A DNA stretch of 64,000 nucleotides from Streptomyces cinerochromogenes (GCF_014648635.1 NZ_BMRM01000008.1:124001-188000), one strand, 5' to 3'. Shown: positions 43,642 to 53,636, counted from the first letter of the stretch. Notes: a model not told the origin generated them from the letters alone. Numbers and translations are program-made.

Positions 43642-43701
43642 GGTTTCATTGGACCGGGCGGGCGACCGGATCGGCGCGCTGGGCTGGCCCGTCCGGGGGG
43701 G

Positions 43702-44274
43702 CTACCGGACCCCCGCCGCGTCCAGCAGGGCGGTCGCCGTCGCCGTGGCGAGCCCGTCGTCCAGGTGCTCGATCCTCGCGCCGGCCCGGGCGCTGGCACC
43801 GTCGAAGACCAGCAGGAGCTGGCGGGCGAGCAGCCCGGGATCGCGGGCACCGCCCCGCTCCGCCTCGGCGCGGAAGCTCTTCTCCAGGCCTTCCTTGACC
43901 TCGCGCGCGACCACGCTCGCCGGGTGCCCGGGGTCCTTCAGTTCGACCAGCGCGGCCAGGTAGGGGCAGCCGTGGTAGCCGGGGTCCGCGGCACCCTTCT
44001 CCAGCTGTTCGAAGACGTACAGGATGCGCTCGCGCGGGCTCGCGGCCTCCGGGTCGGGGTGCGTGAACAGGGTCAGGTACCGCGGGACCCGTCGCTCCAG
44101 GCTCGCGGCCAGCATCTCGTCCTTGCTGTCGAAGAGCTGGTACATCGACCGCTTGGAGACACCCGCTTCCCGGCAGAGCGCCTCGACGCCGATGGACACG
44201 CCGTCGCGGTACGAGAGCCGCGCGGCGGCGTCGAGGAGCCTCTCGCGCGGGGACGCCTTCTGTGTGCCGGCCAT
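43702..44274 (-). CDS. TetR family transcriptional regulator
   Basis: 190 residues. Helix-turn-helix RERLLDAAARLSYRDGVSIGVEALCREAGVSKRSMYQLFDSKDEML in overlapping segments, with a C-terminal domain of the type often seen next to efflux or oxidoreductase genes (GYHGCPYLAALVELKDPGHP). The palindrome ACCGATCGGT at 44299-44308 just upstream may be its own site. It lies beside the transporter operon (60 bases from its start) but its target is not clear. Confidence 0.88.
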   Translation of the reverse strand: MAGTQKASPRERLLDAAARLSYRDGVSIGVEALCREAGVSKRSMYQLFDSKDEMLAASLERRVPRYLTLFTHPDPEAASPRERILYVFEQLEKGAADPGYHGCPYLAALVELKDPGHPASVVAREVKEGLEKSFRAEAERGGARDPGLLARQLLLVFDGASARAGARIEHLDDGLATATATALLDAAGVR

Positions 44275-44298
44275 ACGGCGAGGTTACCGCGCGGTGAA

Positions 44299-44357
44299 AC
44301 CGATCGGTGTGTTCCCTGGCCCGCACCCCTTGGCGCCGGAGCTGAACAAGCGCTTAG
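44299..44357. promoter_or_regulatory. Palindromes between TetR and MoxR genes
   Basis: ACCGATCGGT (44299-44308) is a perfect 10-base palindrome 25 bases upstream of the TetR start. Further along, GAACAAGCGCTTAG near 44344-44357 contains AAGCGCTT, followed by a TAGATA -10-like box for the MoxR gene. Confidence 0.4.
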
Positions 44358-44427
44358 ATAGGAGGGCGGGACCTGCGACCGCACACCCGACGAACCGTCC
44401 ACGCCCCCCGAACCGCCGGAGGCCCCG

Positions 44428-45281
<854 letters not shown>

Positions 45282-45285
<4 letters not shown>

Positions 45286-46664
45286 CCGCCGTCGCCGACC
45301 GGATCGCCGGCCTGGCCGCGGCGCTGCGCGCGCACGGGGTGCGGATCGGCACCGGCGAGACCGTGGACGCGGCCCGCGCGGCGGAGGCGCTGGGCCTCGC
45401 GGACCGCGAGCTGCTGCGCGAGGGGCTGGCCGCGACCCTGCTGCACGGTCCGGGCCAACGCGCCCTGTTCGACGCGGTCTTCGACCTGTACTTCCCGCGC
45501 GGTGTCGGCGGCCCGCAGGACGCCCCACGGGACCGGGAGGCGCTGCGCGACCGGCTCGCGGACGCGCTGGCCGCCGACGACCGGGCCCTGATGGCTCGGT
45601 TGGCGGCGGAGGCGGTCGACGGCCTGGGCGGGTACGGCAGTTCACCGGGCTCGGACGGCTTCTCGGCGTACCAGACCCTGGAGCGGCTGCGGCCCCAGAC
45701 CCTGCTGGCCCGGGTCCGGGCCGACGTCCGGGGCCGGGGCGGCGGCGGCAGCGGCAGCGGCAGCGGCAGCGGCAGCGGCGACGGGTTCGCGGACCGGCTG
45801 TTGGACGACGAGATCAGGCGCCGCATCGAGGAGTTCCGGCGGATGGTCGGCGCGGAGGCACGCCGCCGGGTCGCGGAGCGGCGCGGGCGGGACGAGATCG
45901 CGCGGCGCGGTGTCCGGCCCACCGCCGACCGGGTCGACTTCCTGTACGCCAACCGGGACCAGCTCGCCGAGCTGCGCAGGGCGGTCCAGCCGCTGGCGCG
46001 CAAACTGGCCACCCGGCTCGCCGCGCGGCGCCGCCGGGCCGCGCGCGGCACGATCGACCTGCGCCGCACCCTGCGCTCCTCGCTGTCCACGGGCGGGGTG
46101 CCGATGCGGCCGGTGCTGCGCCGGCGCCGCCCCGTCCGCCCCGAACTCGTCCTGCTCTGCGACGTCTCCGGCTCCGTGTCCGGCTTCTCCAACTTCACCA
46201 TGCTCCTCGTGCAGGCCCTGCACGACCAGTTCAGCAAGGTCCGCGTGTTCGCCTTCGTCAACCGGCTGGACGAGGTCACCGGCCTGCTCGGCCACGGCCG
46301 TGCCGACCCCGACGGACTCGGCGCCCGGATCCGCGCCGAGGCCACGCTCACCGGCTGGCACGGCAGCAGCGACTACGGCATGGCGCTGGGCGAGTTCGCC
46401 GAGCGGTACGGCGGTGCGGTCGGCCCGCGTACGACGGTGTTCGTGCTCGGTGACGCGCGGACCAACATGAGCGACCCGAACCTCCCCGCCGTACGCGAAC
46501 TCGCCCGGCGGGCCCGGCGCGTCTACTGGCTGAACCCCGAACCGCGCGACCGCTGGGGCACCGGCGACTCGGCCGCGCCGGCCTACGCCGAACTGGTCGA
46601 GATGCACGAGTGCCGCACGGCACGACAGCTCAGCGGGCTGATCGCGGCACTGCTGCCGGTGTGA
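45282..46664 (+). CDS. VWA domain protein, CoxE-like partner of MoxR
   Basis: 460 residues. The VWA/MIDAS domain is in the C-terminal half: LLCDVSGSVSGFSNF (DxSxS), TTVFVLGDARTN. The N-terminal half is helical with a simple GSGSGSGSGSG linker at about 153-165, encoded by five GGCAGC units. GTG at 45282 overlaps the MoxR stop as GTGA. CoxE-type proteins help mature molybdenum hydroxylases, but no such enzyme is adjacent. Confidence 0.9.
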
Positions 46665-46714
46665 CGCCGGGCGCCCGGACGTGGTCCACTGTCCGGCGAC
46701 GCCGCGATCCGCCG

Positions 46715-46780
46715 GCCGACGACACCGAGACCACCGGCCGACAACACCGAGATCCACAGCCGACGACACCGAGACCGCCC
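46715..46780. repeat. 22-bp tandem repeat upstream of the desulfhydrase gene
   Basis: Three units of 22 bases begin at 46715, 46737 and 46759 with GCCGACRACACCGAGAYC. They fill most of the gap between the VWA gene and the next start codon. Function unknown. Confidence 0.65.
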
Positions 46781-46793
46781 CGAGGACGCCGCC

Positions 46794-47768
46794 ATGCACC
46801 ACCCTCCCGTGCCACTGGGCACCTTTCCCACCCCACTGGAACCGGCGCCCCGGCTGGCCGCCGCACTCGGGCTCGGCCCGGACGACCTGTGGGTGAAGCG
46901 GGACGACCTGACCGGCCTCGGCGGGGGCGGCAACAAGATCCGCAAGCTGGAGTGGACGGTGGGCGCGGCGCTCGCCGAGGGCGCGGACACGGTCGTGACC
47001 ACGGGTGCCCCGCAGAGCAACCACGCCCGGCTGACCGCCGCCGCGGGCGCCCGGCTCGGCCTGGACGTCGTCCTCGTGCTGCGCGGCACCCCGGGCACCT
47101 CACGCTCCGGGAACCTGGCCCTGGACGGCCTCTTCGGCGCCCGGCTCGCCTGGGCCGGCGAGGTGGACCAGGCAGGGCTGGACACCGCGGCGGCCGAGGT
47201 CTGCGCGCGCCTGCGGTCCGGCGGCGCCCGCCCGGCGCTGATCCCGTTCGGCGGTTCCAGCGTCCTGGGCGCACGCGGCTACGTGCGCTGCGGCGAGGAA
47301 CTGCGCGGGCAACTCCCGGACCTGCGGACGGCGGTGGTGGCGCTCGGCTCGGGCGGCACCATGGCGGGCCTGGTCGCGGCCCTCGGCAGCGGGTCGGTGC
47401 TGGGCGTCGACGTGGGCGCGCTGACCGACCCGGCCGCGGCGGTGTCGGACCTCGCCGCGGCCCTCACGGACGCGGAGGTCACGCCGGAGGGGCTGCGGAT
47501 CCGCCGGGACCAGGTGGGCGCCGGGTACGCCACCCTGACCGCCCCGGTGCGCGAAGCCCTCCGGCTCGCCGCCCGCACCGAGGGTCTGGCCCTGGACCCG
47601 ATCTACACGGGCCGTGCCCTGGCCGGACTCCGGGCAGCCGTCCAGGACGGCGACATCCTCCCCGGTGAGAGGACGGTCTTCCTCCACACCGGCGGCCTGC
47701 CCGGCCTGTTCGGCCACCCGGACGCGGTCGCGTTCGCGGAGGAACAAGCGGGGGTCTTCGACGCGTGA
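46794..47768 (+). CDS. D-cysteine desulfhydrase/ACC deaminase family PLP enzyme
   Basis: 324 residues. Fold type II PLP enzyme; the PLP lysine is in GGGGNKIRKLEW, with TTGAPQSNHARLTAAAG and the phosphate-binding glycine loop ALGSGGTMAGL. The family includes D-cysteine desulfhydrase (to pyruvate, sulfide, ammonia) and 1-aminocyclopropane-1-carboxylate deaminase; sequence alone favours the former. GAGGAC precedes the ATG. Confidence 0.85.
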   Translation: MHHPPVPLGTFPTPLEPAPRLAAALGLGPDDLWVKRDDLTGLGGGGNKIRKLEWTVGAALAEGADTVVTTGAPQSNHARLTAAAGARLGLDVVLVLRGTPGTSRSGNLALDGLFGARLAWAGEVDQAGLDTAAAEVCARLRSGGARPALIPFGGSSVLGARGYVRCGEELRGQLPDLRTAVVALGSGGTMAGLVAALGSGSVLGVDVGALTDPAAAVSDLAAALTDAEVTPEGLRIRRDQVGAGYATLTAPVREALRLAARTEGLALDPIYTGRALAGLRAAVQDGDILPGERTVFLHTGGLPGLFGHPDAVAFAEEQAGVFDA

Positions 47769-47989
47769 GGCGGGGCCGGCGCCCGGCCCCGGACGGCCCG
47801 GGGCACCCGCACAGGCCACGGCAACCGACCCACACCGCCCACGGCACTCGCCCCGCACAGGCCACCGGGCCGCACCAGGCGCGACCCGATGCGACCCGGC
47901 GCGGCCCGGTGCGGCCCGGTGCGGCCCGAGGGGGAGATCTCGCGGCCCGGGACCCGGCGCTCCGGTGCCGGCGCTCTCCTCACCCCTCG

Positions 47990-48346
47990 CTAACCCTTCG
48001 CGTACTCCTTCGCCATCATCCCGGCGAAGTCGTACACCACGACCTGCTCGTCACCGACCACCCAGGCGTCGTGGCCGGGCGGGCAGACGAAGACGTCGCC
48101 CGGGCCGACCTCGGACTCGCCGCCGTCGTCCATGCGCAGGTGCATGCGTCCCTGCACCACGAACCCGTTGTGGTGGACCATGCAGCTCTCGGTGCCCGCG
48201 ATCGGTGCCACGCACTCCGACCAGCGCCACCCCGGTTCGAACGTGCCCACCGCGAAGTCGAGCCCGGTCAGGTGGAGCGCTTCGAGGTGGCCGCGGGGGA
48301 AGTCGCGCCGTTCGTCGGGCTTCTCGACCGTCTTCACTTCCAGCAT
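47990..48346 (-). CDS. Cupin domain protein
   Basis: 118 residues from the ATG at 48346 (GGGAGG upstream). Small single cupin barrel: CMVHHNGFVVQGRMHLRMDDG and VGPGDVFVCPPGHDAWVVGDE, with histidines that could bind a metal. Function cannot be narrowed. About 220 bases without a gene separate it from the desulfhydrase gene (47769-47989); that stretch is proline-codon-rich sequence with GCGACCCGxTGCGxCC-like imperfect repeats. Confidence 0.8.
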   Translation of the reverse strand: MLEVKTVEKPDERRDFPRGHLEALHLTGLDFAVGTFEPGWRWSECVAPIAGTESCMVHHNGFVVQGRMHLRMDDGGESEVGPGDVFVCPPGHDAWVVGDEQVVVYDFAGMMAKEYAKG

Positions 48347-48505
48347 GACGGTGTCCTCCCTTCCGGCCGCCGACCGCGGCCGGGGCCGGCCCCCGTCCCC
48401 GGTGGCCTCGGGCGGCACCGGTGCTGCGGCGGTGGCCGTACCCCACGCCACCATCGTCGGCCCCGCAACCGGGCCACGCCATCCAGGCCGTGCGGGACAA
48501 CGATG

Positions 48506-48849
48506 TCAGGTCCGGACCGCCGCCCGGCGCGCGGTCCGCAGGGCGGCGAGGTAGACGAGGTCCAGCAGCAGGCAGCCCGCGTAGAGGCAGTGCAGGAGAG
48601 CGGTGTCGTGGCGGGGCGCCGGGCCGGGATCGGTGAGCATCGCCAGGGAGGCGCAGGCCGTGTCCAGCAGCTTGGCCAGGGCAGCCGATGGCGAGGTCGA
48701 AGCAGAACCAGACGATGTCGACGACGTGCATGACGCCGGAGGGAGGCCGCACGAACGCGAACGTGAACTTCCAGCTGATGTTGGTGGCGAAGGCGACGAC
48801 CGGCATCCCGAAGGCGCGCTCCCGCAGTCCCGTGCGGATGAGCAGCACG
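48506..48849 (-). pseudogene. Decayed Pyr4-like transmembrane terpene cyclase gene
   Basis: From a GTG at 48849 one frame encodes RTGLRERAFGMPVVAFATNISWKFTFAFV...VDIVWFCFDLAIG; near 48680 homology moves to the next frame: ALAKLLDTACASLAM...LHCLYAGCLLLDLVYLAALR. Both parts resemble small seven-helix membrane proteins of the Pyr4-like terpene cyclase group. The first helix, helices three to five and the reading frame are lost, and the family's conserved WE glutamate is a lysine (SWKF). A remnant, not a working enzyme. Confidence 0.6.
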
Positions 48850-48874
48850 TAGCCCTGGGGTGCGCGTCGTTGAC

Positions 48875-48889
48875 TACTCTGGCACGGTG
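48875..48889 (+). promoter_or_regulatory. Leaderless start of the HD-domain gene
   Basis: A TACTCT -10 box (48875-48880) is six bases before the GTG at 48887 with no ribosome site, so transcription probably begins at or next to the start codon. Confidence 0.5.
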
Positions 48890-49486
48890 ACAGCCGGCGA
48901 CACACCGTCGATCGCGACGGACGACACCGCGGACCCGCCCCTGCGTCCCCTGCCCCGGCGGGCCGTTCCGCTGCTGGAGCGGGTGGACGCACCGCCGCGC
49001 CTGGTGGCGCACCTGAGGGCGGTGCACGACGTCGCCGCCCAGGTCGTGGCGTGGGTGCGGGAGCACTGTCCCCGGCTGGAGTTCGACGCGGAGGCGGTGC
49101 TCTTCGGCGCGGCCACGCACGACATCGGCAAGGCCCTGCACCCGGCCGAGCTGTCCGGGCCCGGCGCCCGGCACGAGGCGGCCGGGCGGGAGTTGCTGCT
49201 GGCGCACGGGGTGCCCGCGGAACTCGCCCGGTTCGCCGGCACGCACGCCTCCTGGACGGCTCCCGGCACCGGCGTGGAGGACCTGCTGGTGAGCCTGGCC
49301 GACAAGGTCTGGAAGAACAGGCGCGTCGCGGAGCTGGAGGACCTGGTGGTGGCGCGGCTGGCCGAGGCCGACGGACGCCCGGCCTGGCAGTGGTTCATGG
49401 AGCTGGACGAGGTTCTCACCGCCCTCGGGGAGGGTGCCGACCGTAGGCTGGCGTACCAGATGGCCCACCCCCTCACGCGAAGGTGA
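48887..49486 (+). CDS. HD domain-containing protein
   Basis: 199 residues. A small metal-dependent phosphohydrolase fold: HLRAVHDVAAQV supplies the first His, FGAATHDIGKALHP the HD pair, and LLVSLADKVWK the final Asp. Substrates of such proteins are nucleotides or phosphoesters; this one is not assigned. GTG at 48887 is chosen from the leaderless arrangement; another GTG lies nine codons upstream. Confidence 0.82.
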   Translation: MTAGDTPSIATDDTADPPLRPLPRRAVPLLERVDAPPRLVAHLRAVHDVAAQVVAWVREHCPRLEFDAEAVLFGAATHDIGKALHPAELSGPGARHEAAGRELLLAHGVPAELARFAGTHASWTAPGTGVEDLLVSLADKVWKNRRVAELEDLVVARLAEADGRPAWQWFMELDEVLTALGEGADRRLAYQMAHPLTRR

Positions 49487-49488
49487 CC

Positions 49489-50055
49489 ATGTTCGCGCTC
49501 CCTCTCGGTGCCGACGGCGCCGCGTTGTGCCCGCTCCCGCCCTGGCGGGCCGAGGAGTTCCTGGCCCACATGGATCGGGGGCGGGAGTTCATCGGGCGGT
49601 TCAACGGACTGCCGGACGTGGTCACGGACCTGGCCTCGAGCCGGGCGTTCCTGGAGGCCTACGCCGCGAAGGAGGCGGCCGACGCGGGCCTCATCCGGGC
49701 GATCCGCCTCGACGGCGTCCTGGTGGGTGCGGTGATCCTGCGTCAGATGGATGTGCCGCAGGGTACGGCGGAGGCGGGCTGCTGGCTTGAGCCGGCCGCG
49801 GTGGGCCGGGGCCTGGTGACCCGGGCGGCCCGGACGCTCATCGACTGGGCGATCCGGGAGCGGGGCGTCCACCGCGTCGAGTGGTGGGTGGCGGCCGGCA
49901 ACGCGCCCAGCATCGCGGTCGCCCGCCGGCTCGGCATGCGCAAGGAGGCCGTGCTGCGCGGGAGTCACCCGCACCGGGGCGAGCGGCACGACGAGGAGAT
50001 CTGGGCGGTGCTGGCACCGGAGTGGCCGGCCGCGCCCGCAACCGGCAGGGCCTGA
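49489..50055 (+). CDS. GNAT family N-acetyltransferase (RimJ/RimL-like)
   Basis: 188 residues. A GNAT fold of the ribosomal-protein acetyltransferase group: GCWLEPAAVGRGLVTRAARTLIDWA (acetyl-CoA binding), then EWWVAAGNAPSIAVARRLGMRKEAVLRGSHPHRGERHDEEIWAVL. The ATG at 49489 has AAGGTG upstream; a GTG at 49483 overlapping the HD stop is also possible. Confidence 0.88.
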   Translation: MFALPLGADGAALCPLPPWRAEEFLAHMDRGREFIGRFNGLPDVVTDLASSRAFLEAYAAKEAADAGLIRAIRLDGVLVGAVILRQMDVPQGTAEAGCWLEPAAVGRGLVTRAARTLIDWAIRERGVHRVEWWVAAGNAPSIAVARRLGMRKEAVLRGSHPHRGERHDEEIWAVLAPEWPAAPATGRA

Positions 50056-50104
50056 ACCCCGCCACACCCGCAACCGGCACCGCCTCAGCGCCGCCGCCCC
50101 GCCG

Positions 50105-51085
50105 CTACCACGTGCGCGCCGCCCGCAGCAGCAGAGCGCGGACGCGGGCGACGTCGGGGTTGTCGACGGCTCCGGGACGCTGGACCAGGAAGCCGGTGTT
50201 GATCGGCGGGTCCTCCGGTTCCAGCAGCGCGACGAGCGCGCCGGAGTCCAGCAGGTCCTGGCACAGATAGCGGGGCAGCACGCTGAACCCGGCGCCCGCG
50301 GCCACCGCCGCCAGGACCCCGCGCAGGTCGGGCACGGTCACCGCGGCGGTACGGGACAGGCGCCGGCCGAAGACGTGCCGCCAGTAGCGGCGGGCGATCG
50401 GCAGGTCCTCGGCGTAGGTGATGAGCGGAACCCCCTGCAGGACGCCGGGATCCAAGGCACCCTGTACCGCGGCCCCACCCCGTACCGCGACCCCGCCCCG
50501 TACGGGGGCCTCTCGTCCCTCCGGGTCCTGGGCGCTCCGGCGGTCCGCCAGCCGCTCGGCCCAGACCGGGGCCGCGACCAGCACGAACTCCTCGTCGCTC
50601 AGCGGCACGGCGTGCAGGGTGCGGCCGCGCGGGCGGTGGGTGGCGACCACCAGGTCGTGCCGGCCGGCGCGCAGTTCGTCCAGCAGCGGATCGGTCAGCC
50701 CGGTCGCCACCCGCAGCCGTACGCCCTCGGCGACCAGGGGGGCGAGCGCCGGCAGGGCCAGGGTGCACAGGAGTTCCGCCGGTCCGGCCAGATGGACGGG
50801 CTCGGCCCGGGTGCCGGCGGCCGGGGTGGGACGGGCGACCGCGGCCAGTTCGTCCAGGGGCGCGGCGATCCGGGCCGCCAGTTCGTCGGCCACCGGCGTC
50901 GGCGTCACCCCGCGCGGCAGCCGTTCGAACAGCTCCCGCCCGGTCTGCCGCTCCAGCGCCCGCATCTGCGTCGTCACCGTCGGCTGCGACAGGCCCAGCA
51001 GGCGGGCGGCGCCGGTGAACGACCCGGAGCGGTACACCGCGAGGAAGGTGCGCAGCAGGTTCAGGTCCAGGGAAGCGGTCTCCAC
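50105..51085 (-). CDS. LysR family transcriptional regulator
   Basis: 326 residues. Helix-turn-helix LDLNLLRTFLAVYRSGSFTGAARLLGLSQPTVTTQMRALE in overlapping segments, followed by a substrate-binding domain. A short insert around residues 205-225 (RGGVAVRGGAAVQGALDPG) is encoded by an imperfect GC-rich tandem repeat. GTG at 51085. It is divergent from the pirin gene, and a LysR box lies between them. Confidence 0.88.
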   Translation of the reverse strand: METASLDLNLLRTFLAVYRSGSFTGAARLLGLSQPTVTTQMRALERQTGRELFERLPRGVTPTPVADELAARIAAPLDELAAVARPTPAAGTRAEPVHLAGPAELLCTLALPALAPLVAEGVRLRVATGLTDPLLDELRAGRHDLVVATHRPRGRTLHAVPLSDEEFVLVAAPVWAERLADRRSAQDPEGREAPVRGGVAVRGGAAVQGALDPGVLQGVPLITYAEDLPIARRYWRHVFGRRLSRTAAVTVPDLRGVLAAVAAGAGFSVLPRYLCQDLLDSGALVALLEPEDPPINTGFLVQRPGAVDNPDVARVRALLLRAARTW

Positions 51086-51139
51086 GCTCCGAGTATCACC
51101 GCCTCTGCCCGCGAGACCGGCGGGGGCCGGCGGCGCGGA

Positions 51140-51204
51140 GCGTTCATCGACCGGAGGAACGCCGTCCGCACTGCTCCTCCCGCACGGAGTGCGGGCGCTA
51201 GGTT
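51140..51204. promoter_or_regulatory. LysR box, hairpin and leaderless promoter of the pirin gene
   Basis: GCGTTC-N11-GAACGC (51140-51162) is a perfect LysR-type TTC-N11-GAA box. CCCGCAC-GGA-GTGCGGG (51179-51195) is a second perfect inverted repeat. TAGGTT (51199-51204) ends seven bases before the pirin ATG, so that mRNA is probably leaderless. The LysR protein likely controls pirin. Confidence 0.6.
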
Positions 51205-51211
51205 GGGCGGC

Positions 51212-52177
51212 ATGAGCAACCTTGACCGCGCGCCCGTGCCCAGTGTCTGCGGCGGCCGTGGATTCGTCGTCGCCGAGCCGGTCCGCGAACTGCTGAGTCC
51301 CCGTCGGGTGACGCTGGGCGGGTCGGCCGAGGTGCGGCGGCTGCTGCCGAACCTCGGCCGGCGCATGATCGGCGCGTGGGCCTTCGTCGACCACTACGGC
51401 CCGGACGACATCGCCGACGAGCCCGGCATGCAGGTCCCGCCGCACCCGCACACCGGGCTGCAGACGGTCAGCTGGCTGCACGAGGGCGAGGTGCTGCACC
51501 GGGACTCCACCGGCAGCCTGCAGACGATCGGGCCCCGGCAGCTCGGCCTGATGACCTCGGGCCGCGCGATCAGCCACTCCGAGGAGAGCCCCCGCCCGCA
51601 CGCCCGCTTCCTGCACGGCGCCCAGCTGTGGGTGGCGCTGCCCGGCGAACACCGGCACACGGAACCCTCGTTCGAGTACCACCCCGAGCTGCCCACGGTG
51701 ACCGCGCCCGGGCTGACCGCCACCGTGATCCTCGGCGACCTGGACGGCTCCCGCTCCCCCGGTACGGCGTACACCCCGATCGTCGGCGCCGACCTGGCCC
51801 TGCGCCGGGGCGCCGAGGCCCGGCTGCCGCTGGAGCCCGACTTCGAGTACGGCGTGCTGGCCATGTCCGGCGAGGTGCGCGTGGACGGTGTGCCGGTGCT
51901 GCCCGGCTCGCTCCTCTACCTGGGCTGCGGCCGGTCCGCCCTCCCGCTGCGCGCCGAGTCCGACGCCGGGATCATGCTGCTGGGCGGCGAGCCGTTCGCC
52001 GAGGAGCTGCTCATGTGGTGGAACTTCATCGCCCGCTCCCAAGAGGAGATCGTACAGGCCCGCGAGGACTGGACGAAGGGCACCCGCTTCGGCGAGGTGA
52101 CGGGGTACGACGGAGCTCCGCTGCCCGCGCCGGATTTGCCGGGAGTACCGCTGAAACCACACGGAAGGGTGCGCTGA
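51212..52177 (+). CDS. Pirin family protein
   Basis: 321 residues, bicupin. The metal-binding N-terminal motif HPHTGLQTVSWLHEGEVLHRDS and GLMTSGRAISHSEESP are characteristic. The C-terminal end QAREDWTKGTRFGEVTGYDG is also found in a detached fragment near 58.6 kb. Pirins may act as quercetinases or redox-sensitive regulators. Regulation by the divergent LysR gene is likely. Confidence 0.9.
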   Translation: MSNLDRAPVPSVCGGRGFVVAEPVRELLSPRRVTLGGSAEVRRLLPNLGRRMIGAWAFVDHYGPDDIADEPGMQVPPHPHTGLQTVSWLHEGEVLHRDSTGSLQTIGPRQLGLMTSGRAISHSEESPRPHARFLHGAQLWVALPGEHRHTEPSFEYHPELPTVTAPGLTATVILGDLDGSRSPGTAYTPIVGADLALRRGAEARLPLEPDFEYGVLAMSGEVRVDGVPVLPGSLLYLGCGRSALPLRAESDAGIMLLGGEPFAEELLMWWNFIARSQEEIVQAREDWTKGTRFGEVTGYDGAPLPAPDLPGVPLKPHGRVR

Positions 52178-53083
52178 CCTGCGGAAACATGGGCTGCTGC
52201 CCCCAGCCCTTCGCACAGGGTCTCCGCTTGGCATCCAACCAACACTTTCGTGCCGCGAGCACCCTCGAACGCTTCCACAAAGCGCCTCCAGGGATGCCCG
52301 CGATTCCAAGGTGTGGCCATCTGCGAGCAGCTTTGGTCGGACGAATGCTGACCCAATGCTGACTTTCCTGACAGGCCGTCAGCAGACAGTGAGGTGGTTG
52401 CTTTACCGCTGCGAGCCCAACAAGGAGGCCGTCTTCCGGACGCCGTCGCCAGCCGGGGCTGGTTCTGAAGTGAACGGGCTTCACCGCGACAGCTGTCACA
52501 GGGCCGACCAGGGAGGTGACTGTAGGGATCCCACAGACACGGGTGCCCGTCGACGTGGGCGAAGCCTTCGCCGCGCTCGGTCGGCGGCGGGTCCGCCCTC
52601 GCCTTCGGGACAAGAGGGTGGTCGGGCCCGCGCTGGGAGGACCCGCCCGGGACCGACCCGCACCCAGGTCAGTGGATCGTGACCGGTGCATCGGCGCCTC
52701 CCAGCGGGAGGACACTACGGGCGCCGTACCTCCAGACGTCATTCCCTGGGCGTGCGGTGTTCCCGGCCCGTCCGAGGGGCTTTCGTGGGACCCCGTGCAC
52801 CTGATGACTGCTGGTGTCGGCCGGGATCTGTTCGGTCTGGATGACGGTGCCGGTCCGCACAGCCCTGGCCATCGCGGCACGGGCCGCGCCGCCGCCGCTC
52901 ACCGGCGGCTCCGGACAGCGCCCTCTCGGGAAAATGCCTGGTCACGTACACGTTTGGGGGCATCGCAACGGCGTAGAGTGAAAGCACCGGGAGTACTTCG
53001 CACACCGGCCGCCATGTCGGTGTCGTTCCTGGCGAGCAACAACACCGGGACGTCGAAGACAGCCCCGGGGACAGGTCCGCGTC
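52178..53083. other. 906-base gap with no supported gene
   Basis: Lower coding bias than the flanks. It holds a TAGAGT -10-like box at 52974-52979 that may serve the following DUF5994 gene. On the minus strand near 52820-52902 the frame ARAAMARAVRTGTVIQTEQIPADT resembles the C terminus of the DUF5994 protein at 57771-58253, a possible remnant. Open frames otherwise look non-coding. Confidence 0.45.
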
Positions 53084-53632
53084 ATGACTGCGACCATCGA
53101 CCATGCGATCATCGAAGAGCGGCTGTCCTCAGCGCCGGCCCGGCTGTCCCTGACCCCGCCGGCCTCGGCTCCAGGTCTCCTGGACGGTGCCTGGTGGCCC
53201 CGCTCCCGCGATCTCCTCCGGGAGATCCCCGGCCTGACGGACGCGCTGGACGCACGCTGGGGCCGGATCACCCGCGTCATCGTGAACCCGGCCCACTGGC
53301 CCGTCATCCCGCACAAGGTGCCTGTCACCGGGCACATCGTGCACGTCGGCTGGTTCGCCGCCGAGCAGGACCCGAACAAACTGATCCTCCTCTCCTACAC
53401 GGTGGGCCGCCTGGACCTGCTGGTGATCCCACCGGAGACGGAGCCGACCGCCGCCGCCCGGCTGATGGCGGCAGCAGCCGTTCCGGGAAGCCTCTGCACC
53501 GCCAGCGGTCTGATGGCCGACGAGGCCATGAGCCGCAACGCGGCAGAGGTCCGGAGCCGGGAAGAGGAATGGGAGACCGACGGCGGAGCCGCTTCGGCGG
53601 CTGGGCTCTTGAGTTCCTACCCGAGGAGGTGA
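53084..53632 (+). CDS. DUF5994 family protein, paralogue 1
   Basis: 182 residues. The family signature LLDGAWWPRSRDLLREIPGL is at residues 31-50 with RLDLLVIPPETEPTAAARLMAAAA near 110-130. No membrane segment or signal. Function unknown. Two more copies follow within 5 kb, around a SpoIIE phosphatase and a STAS protein. The next gene starts four bases after its stop, with the ribosome site inside its 3' end. Confidence 0.8.
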   Translation: MTATIDHAIIEERLSSAPARLSLTPPASAPGLLDGAWWPRSRDLLREIPGLTDALDARWGRITRVIVNPAHWPVIPHKVPVTGHIVHVGWFAAEQDPNKLILLSYTVGRLDLLVIPPETEPTAAARLMAAAAVPGSLCTASGLMADEAMSRNAAEVRSREEEWETDGGAASAAGLLSSYPRR

Positions 53633-53636
53633 GGAC

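Noticed and set aside
45747..45776. Five GGCAGC units as a CRISPR-like or regulatory repeat
   Set aside because: In-frame simple sequence coding for a Gly-Ser linker; no spacers.
52739..53104. Minus-strand open frames upstream of the first DUF5994 gene
   Set aside because: Frequent rare codons, low third-position GC and no family similarity apart from the short DUF5994-like scrap reported separately.
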